In this document: positions 7,751 through 15,696 of the stretch, one piece after another
Position numbering within the stretch: the stretch's first letter is position 1
Layout: each line of letters opens with the position of its first letter
NCBI GenBank assembly: GCA_900556765.1
Contig: USQH01000016.1
Coordinates: forward strand, 1 to 19,447
Source of the DNA: an uncultured Oscillospiraceae bacterium
GTDB taxonomy: Bacteria; Bacillota; Clostridia; Oscillospirales; Acutalibacteraceae
Length of the DNA stretch: 19,447 nt
Direction: 5' to 3'
Position numbers and translations under genes: made by a program
The notes under the pieces: generated by a model
What the model saw: the letters and a program-made list of their open reading frames with translations, nothing else
The model's database searches: none
What the model was told of the DNA's origin: nothing

Positions 7751-10275
7751 TATGCCGTCACCACTTTATTCGCCTTTTGCAGTCCGAGCTTTTCAATGGC
7801 GTCCTCACGCATTTTGTATTTCAGGATCTTTCCGGCGACATTCATCGGGAATGAGCTGACAAAATCAATGTACCGTGGAACCTTGTGACGCGCCATGTGG
7901 TCGGTAATGTATTGTTTCATTTCCGCCTCGGTCATTTCTTCGCCGTCCTTAAGAATGATGCACGCCATGATCTCCTCGCCGTACTGTTCGTCGGGCACGC
8001 CGATGACCTGAACGTCCTTTACCTTGGGATGGGTGTATATGAATTCCTCTATCTCCTTGGGGTAGATGTTCTCGCCGCCGCGGATTATCATGTCCTTGAG
8101 CCGTCCCGTAATACGGTAGTTGCCGTCCTTGGTCCGGCAGGCGAGGTCGCCAGTATGCAGCCAACCGTCCTTGTCGATGGCGGAAGCGGTCGCCTTTGGC
8201 ATTTTGTAGTAGCCTTTCATTATGTTATAACCGCGCGCAACGAACTCACCTGTTACCTCGTCGTCGCAGTCCTCGCCGGTCTCAGGATCGACGATCTTAC
8301 ACTCGATCTCGGGCAGTGCGTGACCGACCGTTCCGACGCGCACCTCGATCGGGTCGTCGGTTGAGCTCATTGTGCAGCCGGGAGACGACTCGGTTTGACC
8401 GTAAACTATGGTAATGTCTTTCATGTTCATCTTGTTGACGACATCCTGCATTACAGATATCGGGCACGGACTGCCGGCCATAATTCCGGTGCGTACATAT
8501 GAAAAATCGGTCTTTGCGAAGTCGGGATGCTCCAGCAGGGCGATAAACATAGTCGGTACACCGTGAAAAGCCGTGATGTGCTCCGAATTAATGCAGGCGA
8601 GAGCCGGCTTTGGTGAGAAATAGGGCAGTGGCAGCAGTGTTGCACCGTGGGTCATTGCCGCCGTCATTGCAAGCACCATGCCGAAGCAGTGGAACATCGG
8701 CACCTGTATCATCATGCGGTCGGCTGTTGACAGATCCATGCGGTCACCGATGCATTTTCCGTTATTAACTACGTTGTAATGGGTCAGCATGACTCCCTTC
8801 GGGAAACCGGTCGTGCCCGATGTGTACTGCATATTGCACACGTCGTCCTTGTCGACAGCGGCTGCCATGCGATAGACCTCCTCAACAGGGACCTGCTCGG
8901 CTCGTGCAAGCGCGTCATCCCATGTCATGCAGCCCTTTTGCTTAAACCCGACCGTTATTACATTGCGTAAGAACGGCAGCCGTTTGCTGTGAAGTTTGCC
9001 GCCCGGCTTGACATTTTCAAGCTCGGGACAAAGTTCGGCGATTATCTCCGAGTAGTTGGAGTCGCGGTAGCCGTCGATCATTATCAGCGTGTGAGTATCG
9101 GACTGGCGCAGCAAATATTCCGCTTCGTGTATTTTATACGCCGTGTTCATGGTTACGAGTACGGCGCCGAGCTTTGTCGTCGCCCAAAAAGCAATGTACC
9201 ACTGCGGAATGTTGGTCGCCCAAACGGCAACGTGATGCCCGGCACGCACGCCCATTGCAATCAGCGCACGCGCAAAGGTGTCAACATCGTCGCGGAATTC
9301 ACTGTATGTGCGAGTGTAATCGAGGGTGGTGTATTTAAAAGCGTACTGGTCGGGAAATTCCTCAACCATGCGGTCGAGCACCTGAGGAAAGGTGCAGTCG
9401 ATCAGCAGTTCCTTTTTCCAAACATATTTGCCGTTGCCTGCTTTGTTGCGGTAAAGCGCCGGCTGAGATCTTGACGTATCACCGAACTGACGCATATAGT
9501 TGACAAACTGAGCAAAAATGATCTCCATATCGTCAAGCTCGGGACACCACTGAGGATCCCATTCGAGCGAAAAGAAGCCGTCGTAGTTTATTGAACGCAG
9601 TGCCGACATCATTTCATCAATGGGCAGATCGCCTTCGCCGATGAGACAAAATTCATTGCCGCTGTCGGTCTTTACAGCGTCCTTAACATGGACGAGCTTG
9701 ATGTAGGCGCCGAGATTGGTTATGGTGGTTTCGGGCTGTTCATCGCAGCAGAAGTAGGGGGAGTACATATCCCATACCGCTGCTACGCTCTCGCAGGCAA
9801 ACTCGTTGAGCAGGTCGCGCAGCACGCCGGTGTCGCAGAAAATGCCTGTCGTCTCGATAAGCATAGCGACGTTTGCCTCCTCGGCAATCGGTACTGCACG
9901 CTCCAACATACGCTTTGCCGCATTTCTTGCCGTGTCGGTGTCATCGTGAGCCGCCGCGCGGATGCGAACGTACGGTACGCGCAGATTAACGGCAATTGAA
10001 ATGCACTTTTCAATTTCCGCAAATGTCTGTTCGGCGCTTTCCTCATCGGCAATGTCACCGATAGCGTCGATGCAGGGTATCGACAGCTTCATTTCGTACA
10101 GCTTGCGGACGGTTGCGGCGGAGGCGTAGTCGTAAAATGCGCCGTTGCTCTCGGTAAAGAGACGGTTGCCTATATTGTGCAGCTCGATGCCCTGAAAACG
10201 CAGTTCACGGGCAATTTCGCAAAACTCGTCAAAGTTGTTTGAGTGCCATCCTTTAGTGGAAAATGAGAGTTTCAT
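7750..10275 (-). CDS. Fusion: xylose-isomerase-like TIM barrel plus acyl-CoA ligase
   Basis: One 841-residue frame with two enzyme domains. Residues about 1-265 form a sugar phosphate isomerase/epimerase (AP-endonuclease-2/xylose-isomerase-like) barrel. The expected metal tetrad is complete: Glu141, Asp169 (WDMY), His196 (KLVHVKD), Glu238 (LEWD). Residues about 285-841 form an ANL-family acyl-CoA ligase of the long/medium-chain type: P-loop YTSGTTGFPKG (484-494), YGQTE (625-629), TGD (708-710), GRLKD (724-728), GGENIYPKEIE (733-743) and catalytic Lys816 (NVAGKIL). Both halves thus look active. AGGAGG lies 8 nt before the start, inside the end of the LeuA-like gene; the stop overlaps the amidohydrolase start. 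The linker (about 265-290) shows no stop or frameshift. I infer linked steps on one carbon chain; the substrate is unknown. Confidence 0.9.
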   Translation of the reverse strand: MKLSFSTKGWHSNNFDEFCEIARELRFQGIELHNIGNRLFTESNGAFYDYASAATVRKLYEMKLSIPCIDAIGDIADEESAEQTFAEIEKCISIAVNLRVPYVRIRAAAHDDTDTARNAAKRMLERAVPIAEEANVAMLIETTGIFCDTGVLRDLLNEFACESVAAVWDMYSPYFCCDEQPETTITNLGAYIKLVHVKDAVKTDSGNEFCLIGEGDLPIDEMMSALRSINYDGFFSLEWDPQWCPELDDMEIIFAQFVNYMRQFGDTSRSQPALYRNKAGNGKYVWKKELLIDCTFPQVLDRMVEEFPDQYAFKYTTLDYTRTYSEFRDDVDTFARALIAMGVRAGHHVAVWATNIPQWYIAFWATTKLGAVLVTMNTAYKIHEAEYLLRQSDTHTLIMIDGYRDSNYSEIIAELCPELENVKPGGKLHSKRLPFLRNVITVGFKQKGCMTWDDALARAEQVPVEEVYRMAAAVDKDDVCNMQYTSGTTGFPKGVMLTHYNVVNNGKCIGDRMDLSTADRMMIQVPMFHCFGMVLAMTAAMTHGATLLPLPYFSPKPALACINSEHITAFHGVPTMFIALLEHPDFAKTDFSYVRTGIMAGSPCPISVMQDVVNKMNMKDITIVYGQTESSPGCTMSSTDDPIEVRVGTVGHALPEIECKIVDPETGEDCDDEVTGEFVARGYNIMKGYYKMPKATASAIDKDGWLHTGDLACRTKDGNYRITGRLKDMIIRGGENIYPKEIEEFIYTHPKVKDVQVIGVPDEQYGEEIMACIILKDGEEMTEAEMKQYITDHMARHKVPRYIDFVSSFPMNVAGKILKYKMREDAIEKLGLQKANKVVTA

Positions 10276-10278
10276 ATT

Positions 10279-11667
10279 TTACGCCTCCTCGTAAACGATC
10301 TTGTTGAGCGCATTGATATATGCGCGTATACTTGCGCCGAGAATATCGGTCGAAATTCCGTTGCCGGAGTATACTTTGCCGCCCTCACGCAGCTTTACGA
10401 CTGCCGAACCCATTGCCTCGCGCCCCTCGGTGACCGCCTGAATCTGAAAATCGTCCAGCTCATAGTGGCGGCCGATTATTTGCTCAATGGTGCGGAATGA
10501 AGCGTCGATCGGGCCGTCGCCCATGCTGATGCCGTCCATTTCGACGCCCGATTTTTCGAGTTTTATCTGTGCCGACGCCGCCATGAGGTTGCCGGAGTTG
10601 ATAGTATAGCTGACAAGCTTATACGTCGGCGGAACCTGCAGCGCTACCGAGGCAACGATGGCGTCCAGCTCCTTTGCACCGACATTTTTCTTTTCGGCAA
10701 CGCGTTTAAACTCCTCGTAAACCTTGCTTTCGTCCTCCTCGGACAGGTCATAGCCGAGCATTTTAACGGCTGAGCTGACAGCGGAGATGTCATCTTTTGC
10801 GTCCAAATGAATGCCGTCGCTTGCGGCGTCGCTGATAACAGCCGCAGTGTTGCTCTTTGCGCCGCTGACAATCCATTCGATTTGGCTTAAAATGCGGTTA
10901 AGCTGAGTGTATTTTATATTGCAGCCGAGTCCGCAGCTTTCTCCGCAGTTTTTGAATATGCCTGCGACCGTCTTAAGAGGAGCGGCGTCGCCGTCGACCG
11001 ATGTCTTTATAACAGCGGCACCGTTTTTTGCGGCAAGAACCGCCGATGCGGCTGCCATGCCGTTGGTATCGCGGCACATGACGCCGATGCAGATGTCGTC
11101 GGGCACTTGAGCTTCCTTAATAAAATCGGCAACGAAGCCGCCGAATCGGTCGGGGAGCATTGCACCTTCGCTGTCGCACAGAGTTATCATTGTCGCGCCT
11201 GCGTTGACCGCGGCACGGGCGGCTTCGGCAAGATAGCCGTCCTCCGCACGGGTAGCGTCAACGGCGCAGAACTCGACGTCAGCGCATTTTTCTTTGGCGT
11301 AGCCGACAAGCTCGCTGATCATTTCAAGCATTTTCGGCGCTTTTTTATGACAACTGTACTCCATTCCGACCGGGGAGACTGGCAGTGACACTTTCATTCG
11401 AGGGCGATTGGCGGTCGAAAGAGCGTCCGCTGCGTTGTCGATGCCTTCCTTGTCGTAGCCCGTCTCGACCGACAGTACGCTTTTCTTCACAAATGAGGCT
11501 ATCGTGCGGACGAGCAAGGTGTCTGCGCGGACATTTTCGATTTTCGGTATTTCGATAGCGTCGATTTTCAGGTTGTCGAGCTGACGCGCGGCTTCAATTC
11601 TTTCCTTAAAGCTGAGTGCGCCGTGGCTGCGGCAGAGGGTCATGTCAGCAATCAGTATTTTGTTCAT
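10279..11667 (-). CDS. LeuA-like protein with degenerate catalytic motifs
   Basis: A 462-residue homologue of 2-isopropylmalate synthase: HMGL-like barrel (about 1-270), linker, and a C-terminal LeuA allosteric domain (about 335-460; SMGDGPIDASFRTIEQIIG, then GGKVYSGNG and STDILGAS). The barrel lacks the hallmark residues. The TLRDG motif is replaced by TLCRSHG (10-16), losing the catalytic Arg and metal-binding Asp; the H-x-H metal motif (normally HCHND) reads M197-C198-R199-D200-T201. It may therefore be a pseudoenzyme, a leucine-binding regulatory protein, or an enzyme with altered chemistry. It is the first gene after T-box 1, 39 nt past the terminator T-tract, with a modest AAGGAAA ribosome binding site. 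It is followed after 3 nt by the fusion gene. Homology is firm; genuine LeuA activity is doubtful. Confidence 0.85.
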   Translation of the reverse strand: MNKILIADMTLCRSHGALSFKERIEAARQLDNLKIDAIEIPKIENVRADTLLVRTIASFVKKSVLSVETGYDKEGIDNAADALSTANRPRMKVSLPVSPVGMEYSCHKKAPKMLEMISELVGYAKEKCADVEFCAVDATRAEDGYLAEAARAAVNAGATMITLCDSEGAMLPDRFGGFVADFIKEAQVPDDICIGVMCRDTNGMAAASAVLAAKNGAAVIKTSVDGDAAPLKTVAGIFKNCGESCGLGCNIKYTQLNRILSQIEWIVSGAKSNTAAVISDAASDGIHLDAKDDISAVSSAVKMLGYDLSEEDESKVYEEFKRVAEKKNVGAKELDAIVASVALQVPPTYKLVSYTINSGNLMAASAQIKLEKSGVEMDGISMGDGPIDASFRTIEQIIGRHYELDDFQIQAVTEGREAMGSAVVKLREGGKVYSGNGISTDILGASIRAYINALNKIVYEEA

Positions 11668-11706
11668 ATCGTACTTTCCTTTCCGAATAACAGTGTCTCA
11701 GGGTAT

Positions 11707-11744
11707 AAAAAATCCCTGAGACCACCGTAAAGTGATCTCAGGGA
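11707..11744 (-). terminator. Regulated terminator of T-box 1
   Basis: TCCCTGAGA (11713-11721) pairs perfectly with TCTCAGGGA (11736-11744), extended inwards by CAC/GTG past one mismatch. On the - strand six T residues follow (complement of 11707-11712). This is the default off state when the matching tRNA is charged. Confidence 0.88.
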
Positions 11745-12006
11745 CGGATAAACAAATGTTCCGCGGTACCACCCTGATTGCCGTATTGAAAAAACGGCCT
11801 CTCTGTAAGACTCAAGCAAGTCTTTTGCCATGGTAACGGGGCTCGCCGTGAGCTCTTACTTATATCGCGGCTGTATTCAGCCGGATTTTCTGAGCTCCTG
11901 CTCGGGAATGAGACTTGACCATGCCCTCTTGCACCGATTTTCACCAAAGCATCGGCTCTCTGAAGCAAAGATAACGGCAGGGAATAATTCCTTCATCGCA
12001 TTTATA
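11707..12006 (-). ncRNA. T-box leader 1 (candidate specifier CUC, leucine)
   Basis: Cis-acting tRNA-sensing leader, about 300 nt, read right to left. Features in order: stem I with the AG motif CAGAGAG (complement of 11956-11962) and its apical GGUGAAAAUCGG (11934-11945); a candidate specifier CUC (complement of 11910-11912) followed by A and then UUCCCGAGC; the T-box AGGGTGGTACCGCGG (11761-11775); then a terminator hairpin. The bulge UGGU would pair with an ACCA tRNA end. CUC would mean tRNA-Leu, in keeping with the LeuA-like first gene. The leader class is firm; the specifier was read by alignment with T-box 2 and is tentative. Confidence 0.92.
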
Positions 12007-12012
12007 TGAACT

Positions 12013-12041
12013 ATTTTACAACAAGTTCGTTTAGTTGTCAA
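12013..12041 (-). promoter_or_regulatory. Promoter of T-box 1 operon
   Basis: On the - strand TTGACA (12041-12036) and TAAAAT (12018-12013) are spaced by exactly 17 bp. It lies only 6 nt beyond the ilvE stop, with no terminator between. Transcription should start near 12005, just before the T-box leader. Confidence 0.8.
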
Positions 12042-12047
12042 GCACTA

Positions 12048-13112
12048 TTATTTTACAGCACGGGTCCAGTCAAATTTATCCTCCAGCTTGCCCCACTGGA
12101 TACCGGTAAGCGTATCATAGAGGTGCTGAGTGACCTTGCCGATCTTTCCGTCGTTAATAATGTGCTTTTTGTTTTTGTAGCACAGCTCGCCGATCGGAGA
12201 TACGACGGCGGCGGTGCCGCAGCCCCAGGCCTCCTCAAGCTTGCCGCTTTCAAGCGCTTCCTCCAGCTCGTCGACGCTGAGCAGACGCTCATTTACGGTG
12301 TAGCCCTCAGAACGCAGCATCTCAATGCAGGATTTGCGTGTGATACCGGGAAGAATGGAACCGGTCAGCGCGGGCGTGACGATCTCGCCGTCGATCTTGA
12401 ACATTACGTTCATTGCGCCGACTTCCTCAATGTACTTGCGTTCAACGCCGTCAAGCCAAAGTACCTGAGAGTAGCCCTGTTTTTCGGCGCGCTCGCCTGC
12501 GCGGTTGGAAGCCGCATAGTTGCCGCCGCACTTGGCGTAGCCGGTGCCGCCGCGAACTGCACGGACATCCTCCGATTCGATCATGATGCGAACGGGATTG
12601 AGTCCTTCTTTGTAATAGCTGCCGACCGGCGACGCGATTATCATAAAGCGGGCGTTGTGAACGGCGTGAACACCGAGCGTTTCGTCGTTTCCGAACATGA
12701 ACGGGCGCAGGTAAAGCGAGGTGCCCTCAGCCGACGGAGTCCAGTCCTTTTCGAGCGAGACAAAGGTCTCCAATATCTCCATAGCGTCCTTTTCGTCGAT
12801 CTGCGGCAGGCAGAGGCGCTCTGCAGAGTTATTCATGCGGCGGATATTTTCGATCGGGCGGAAAAGCTGCACTTTGCCGTCAGGACGGCGGTAGGCTTTC
12901 AGTCCCTCGAATATTTCCGAGCCGTAATGGAGCACGGTCGACGCAGGATGAATTTCAAACATACCGAAAGGTACGATACGGGCGTCGTGCCAGCCATTGT
13001 CAGACGAGTAGTCCATGATAAACATGTGATCGGTGAATATTTTGCCGAAGCCGAGGGAGGAGCTGTCCGGCTTTTCCTTCGGAGCGGTGGTTTTGGTGAT
13101 CTTGATATCCAT
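12048..13112 (-). CDS. ilvE: Branched-chain amino acid aminotransferase
   Basis: PLP enzyme interconverting Leu/Ile/Val and their 2-oxoacids with glutamate/2-oxoglutarate. It is 354 residues, matching the longer BCAT (IlvE type II) branch with the N-terminal extension. Visible motifs are HYGSEIFEGLKAYR (62-75), the PLP lysine Lys194 in TGYAKCGGNYAAS, EEVGAMN, and GTAAVVSPIG near the C terminus. GGAGGA (complement of 13121-13126) lies 8 nt upstream of the ATG. It is the last gene of the vor cluster, 14 nt after the gamma subunit, so the oxidoreductase's 2-oxoacid product or substrate is handed directly to this enzyme. No terminator follows; the T-box 1 promoter starts 6 nt downstream. Assignment firm. 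Confidence 0.95.
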   Translation of the reverse strand: MDIKITKTTAPKEKPDSSSLGFGKIFTDHMFIMDYSSDNGWHDARIVPFGMFEIHPASTVLHYGSEIFEGLKAYRRPDGKVQLFRPIENIRRMNNSAERLCLPQIDEKDAMEILETFVSLEKDWTPSAEGTSLYLRPFMFGNDETLGVHAVHNARFMIIASPVGSYYKEGLNPVRIMIESEDVRAVRGGTGYAKCGGNYAASNRAGERAEKQGYSQVLWLDGVERKYIEEVGAMNVMFKIDGEIVTPALTGSILPGITRKSCIEMLRSEGYTVNERLLSVDELEEALESGKLEEAWGCGTAAVVSPIGELCYKNKKHIINDGKIGKVTQHLYDTLTGIQWGKLEDKFDWTRAVK

Positions 13113-13126
13113 TTTCGGAGTCCTCC

Positions 13127-13660
13127 TTATTTTATTTCGCTGCCCAGCTTGATCGCTTTCATATTAACGTCGAGCATATCGGCGTGTTTGGCTGAAATGA
13201 CCTTGCCGAGAGCGGCGGTAACGCTCTTTTCGTCAAAGTTGCCGAGAATGTCGAGCAGCTTGCCGATGATTATCATGTTTGCAAGCGTCGGAATGCCGTT
13301 TTCGCCGGCGAGCTTGGTCGCAGGAACATAGCATACGTTTACATCGTCGCGTGCGACCTTGCGTTCAATAAGCGATGAGTCGGCGATAATAGTGCCGCCG
13401 GCGGGAACGCTTGCCTCGTATCTGTCGAGCGAGGGCAGATTCATTGCAATCAAAACATCGGGCGATGAAACGATGGGCGATCCGACCGGTTCGTCGCTGA
13501 TGATAACGCTGCAGCTTGCTGTGCCGCCGCGCATCTCCGGACCGTAGGAGGGAAGCCAACTGACCTGCTTTTCGTCGATCAGTCCCTTGTAAGCGAGAAA
13601 TTTACCGGCAAAGAGGATGCCCTGTCCGCCGAAACCGGCGATAAGAATCTGTTTAGTCAT
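13127..13660 (-). CDS. 2-oxoacid:ferredoxin oxidoreductase, gamma subunit
   Basis: Small catalytic-complex subunit (177 residues) of a four-subunit CoA-dependent 2-oxoacid:ferredoxin oxidoreductase, probably the branched-chain (Vor) type. The N-terminal GFGGQG (9-14) and SYGPEMRGGTAS (38-49) are signatures of the gamma domain. Its start lies 3 nt after the beta-subunit stop, and its CCCTCC-complement ribosome binding site is inside the beta gene, so translation is probably coupled. It is followed by ilvE. Family firm; substrate inferred from the alpha subunit and from ilvE. Confidence 0.92.
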   Translation of the reverse strand: MTKQILIAGFGGQGILFAGKFLAYKGLIDEKQVSWLPSYGPEMRGGTASCSVIISDEPVGSPIVSSPDVLIAMNLPSLDRYEASVPAGGTIIADSSLIERKVARDDVNVCYVPATKLAGENGIPTLANMIIIGKLLDILGNFDEKSVTAALGKVISAKHADMLDVNMKAIKLGSEIK

Positions 13661-13663
13661 TTT

Positions 13664-14416
13664 TCAGCCCTCCTGTTTGTCCGCGGAGCGATCCTTGTAG
13701 ACGCCGAGCGGATAGTACGGGATCATTTTCTCGTCAATCCATTCAAGCGCCTTTTGAGGTGTCATGCCCCAGTTGGTCGGGCAGCTTGAAATGACCTCTA
13801 CGAGAGAGAAGCCCTTGCCGTCAAGCTGATTCTGGAATGCTTTTTTAATGGCCTGCTTTGCCACCTTGATGTTTTTAACATTGTTAACGGCAACGCGTGT
13901 AATGTATTCGGGACCGTCGAGGGTGGAGAGCATCTCGCATACCTTAACGGGGTAACCGCATGCCTTTACGTCTCTGCCGTAGGGTGAAGTTTGTGTTACC
14001 TGACCGGGCAGGGAGGTAGGAGCCATCTGACCGCCGGTCATGCCGTATATAGCGTTGTTGATGAATACGACCGATATATTTTCATTACGGGCGGCGGCGT
14101 GTACTGTTTCCGCCATGCCGATGGAGGCAAGGTCGCCGTCTCCCTGATATGTAAATACAAAGTTGTCGGGATTGGCGCGCTTTGCACCGGTAGCGACTGC
14201 GGGAGCGCGGCCGTGCGCCGCTTCTATCATGTCACAGGTGAAATAATTGTACGCCAGTACCGAGCATCCGACGGGAGCAATACCGATCGCTTTGCCCTCG
14301 ATACCCAGTTCGTCTATGACTTCGGCGACCAGACGGTGAACTATGCCGTGGGTACAACCGGGGCAATAGTGCATAGGTACGTCGGTCAGCGACTTCGGTT
14401 TTTCAAATACTACCAT
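13664..14416 (-). CDS. 2-oxoacid:ferredoxin oxidoreductase, beta (TPP-binding) subunit
   Basis: Carries thiamine diphosphate, the site of reversible oxidative decarboxylation of a 2-oxoacid to acyl-CoA. It is 250 residues. Signatures are CPGCTHG (18-24), APVGCS (47-52), HGRAPAVATG (68-77), and the TPP/Mg motif from GDGD (92-95) to NNAIYGMTGGQ (120-130). Its ATG overlaps the alpha-subunit stop by one base (TAATG), with GGAGGTG upstream. Cysteine positions fit the Kor/Vor class that depends on a separate ferredoxin-like delta subunit. The choice between 2-oxoisovalerate and 2-oxoglutarate cannot be made from this chain alone. Confidence 0.93.
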   Translation of the reverse strand: MVVFEKPKSLTDVPMHYCPGCTHGIVHRLVAEVIDELGIEGKAIGIAPVGCSVLAYNYFTCDMIEAAHGRAPAVATGAKRANPDNFVFTYQGDGDLASIGMAETVHAAARNENISVVFINNAIYGMTGGQMAPTSLPGQVTQTSPYGRDVKACGYPVKVCEMLSTLDGPEYITRVAVNNVKNIKVAKQAIKKAFQNQLDGKGFSLVEVISSCPTNWGMTPQKALEWIDEKMIPYYPLGVYKDRSADKQEG

Positions 14417-15471
14417 TACTTCGCACCTCCGTTTTTAATTGCGTCAAGCACCTGTTCGGGAGAGGGGATCATGCCGCCTGCGCGGTTGCAGAGCGTGACG
14501 TCCGCCTTGCCGTTAACAGCCAGGCGCACATCCTCGATCATCTGACCCATGGACAGCTCGACCGAAATAAACTTCTTCGCCTTGTCGGCGGCCTTTGCTA
14601 TTGCTTCGGTCGGGAACGGCCACAATGTGATCGGGCGGATAAGACCGACCTTGATGCCCTCCTTGCGTGCGGCGACAATGGCGTTTTTGGATACGCGTGC
14701 CGCAATGCCGAAAGCAACGACGCAGATCTCAGCGTCATCCATCATGTACTCCTCGTACATAACTTCGTTCTTCTCGACCTCTGCGTATTTTGCATAGCGG
14801 TCAAAGTTCATGCGCTCCAGTTCCTCGGCAACGAGCGAGAGAGAATTTATAATATTGTGTTCACGGCTGCATTTTGTTCCGGTGGTAGCCCACGGCTTTT
14901 CGGGTGCGTCGGCAATTTCCAGATCAAGCGATACCGGCTCCATCATCTGTCCCATAGTACCGTCGGCGAGTATCATCGCCGTCATGCGGTACTTGTCGGC
15001 AAGATCGAATGCTTTAACGGTCATGTCCGCCATTTCCTGAACGGACGCGGGAGCCAGTACGATCATGCGATAGTCGCCGTGACCGCCGCCCTTGGTCGAC
15101 TGGAAGTAGTCGGACTGGGAGGGCTGGATACCGCCGAGGCCGGGGCCGCCGCGCTGTACGTTGATAACTACCGCGGGCAGATCGGCACCTGCCATATATG
15201 ACAGACCTTCGCCCTTGAGCGAAACGCCGGGGCTGGAGGAGGAGGTCATGCTGCGTCTGCCTGCGGATGCGGCGCCGTATACCATGTTGATAGCGGCGAC
15301 TTCGCTTTCAGCCTGCAGGAATGTACCGCCGATTTTGGGCATTTTCTTTGCCATGTAAGCGGCGATCTCGGTTTGCGGAGTGATGGGATAGCCGAAGTAA
15401 TGCAGACAGCCGGCACGAATGGCGGCTTCGGCAATGGCTTCGTTGCCTTTCATAAGTACTTTTTCAGACAT
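14416..15471 (-). CDS. vorB: 2-oxoacid:ferredoxin oxidoreductase, alpha subunit (VorB-like)
   Basis: Pyrimidine-binding and core domain II of the oxidoreductase, 351 residues, the length of the separate alpha chain in four-subunit enzymes. Motifs: GYPITPQTEI (27-36), QAESE (53-57), TSSSSPG (76-82), QRGGPGLG (106-113), QPSQSDYFQ (116-124), then GGGHGDYR. The segment RGGPGLG..QPSQSDYFQ plus GGGHGDYR resembles 3-methyl-2-oxobutanoate (2-oxoisovalerate) enzymes in my recollection of VorB proteins. With ilvE in the operon this favours branched-chain 2-oxoacids. Start is preceded by AAGGTGAG, and the gene follows the ferredoxin subunit after 9 nt. The 2-oxoglutarate (Kor) reading remains possible. 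Confidence 0.92.
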   Translation of the reverse strand: MSEKVLMKGNEAIAEAAIRAGCLHYFGYPITPQTEIAAYMAKKMPKIGGTFLQAESEVAAINMVYGAASAGRRSMTSSSSPGVSLKGEGLSYMAGADLPAVVINVQRGGPGLGGIQPSQSDYFQSTKGGGHGDYRMIVLAPASVQEMADMTVKAFDLADKYRMTAMILADGTMGQMMEPVSLDLEIADAPEKPWATTGTKCSREHNIINSLSLVAEELERMNFDRYAKYAEVEKNEVMYEEYMMDDAEICVVAFGIAARVSKNAIVAARKEGIKVGLIRPITLWPFPTEAIAKAADKAKKFISVELSMGQMIEDVRLAVNGKADVTLCNRAGGMIPSPEQVLDAIKNGGAK

Positions 15472-15480
15472 TTTTGTTAC

Positions 15481-15687
15481 TCACCTTTCCACCTTGATTA
15501 CACAGTCGGGGCACATTGTCGCGCAGAACGCGCAGCCGATGCAGGCGTCGGGATTTGCTGCCTCAATCGGGTGATGTCCCTTTTTGTTGATTTTTTCCTT
15601 GTTCAGAGCAAGGACGTTTTTCGGGCAGACATTGATACAAAGACCGCAGCCCTTGCAGTAGTCTGTTCTAAATGTCAGCTTTGCCAT
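15481..15687 (-). CDS. 2-oxoacid:ferredoxin oxidoreductase, delta subunit (2x[4Fe-4S])
   Basis: Ferredoxin-like electron-transfer subunit of 68 residues with two [4Fe-4S] motifs: Cys11, 14, 17, 21 and Cys49, 52, 55, 59, each C-x2-C-x2-C-x3-C followed by P. I chose the ATG at 15687 over the upstream GTG at 15696, because AAGGAGA then has 9-nt spacing, while it directly abuts the GTG. It passes electrons between the TPP subunit and soluble ferredoxin. It lies first among the four vor subunits, 17 nt after the ATPase gene, whose end overlaps nothing but nearly touches this ribosome binding site. Confidence 0.93.
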   Translation of the reverse strand: MAKLTFRTDYCKGCGLCINVCPKNVLALNKEKINKKGHHPIEAANPDACIGCAFCATMCPDCVIKVER

Positions 15688-15696
15688 GTTGAACAC

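Noticed and set aside
10279..11667. Annotation as a functional 2-isopropylmalate synthase (leuA)
   Set aside because: The RDG and HxH metal residues are missing, so only homology, not activity, can be claimed.
11738..11968. Small minus-strand open frame in T-box leader 1
   Set aside because: It overlaps structured leader elements (stem I and T-box) and has no ribosome binding site; same for 18967-19158 in leader 2.
12006..13331. Long + strand open frame of 441 codons over ilvE
   Set aside because: It is antisense to a gene with full BCAT motifs, crosses a promoter, and has no ribosome binding site or recognisable protein features.
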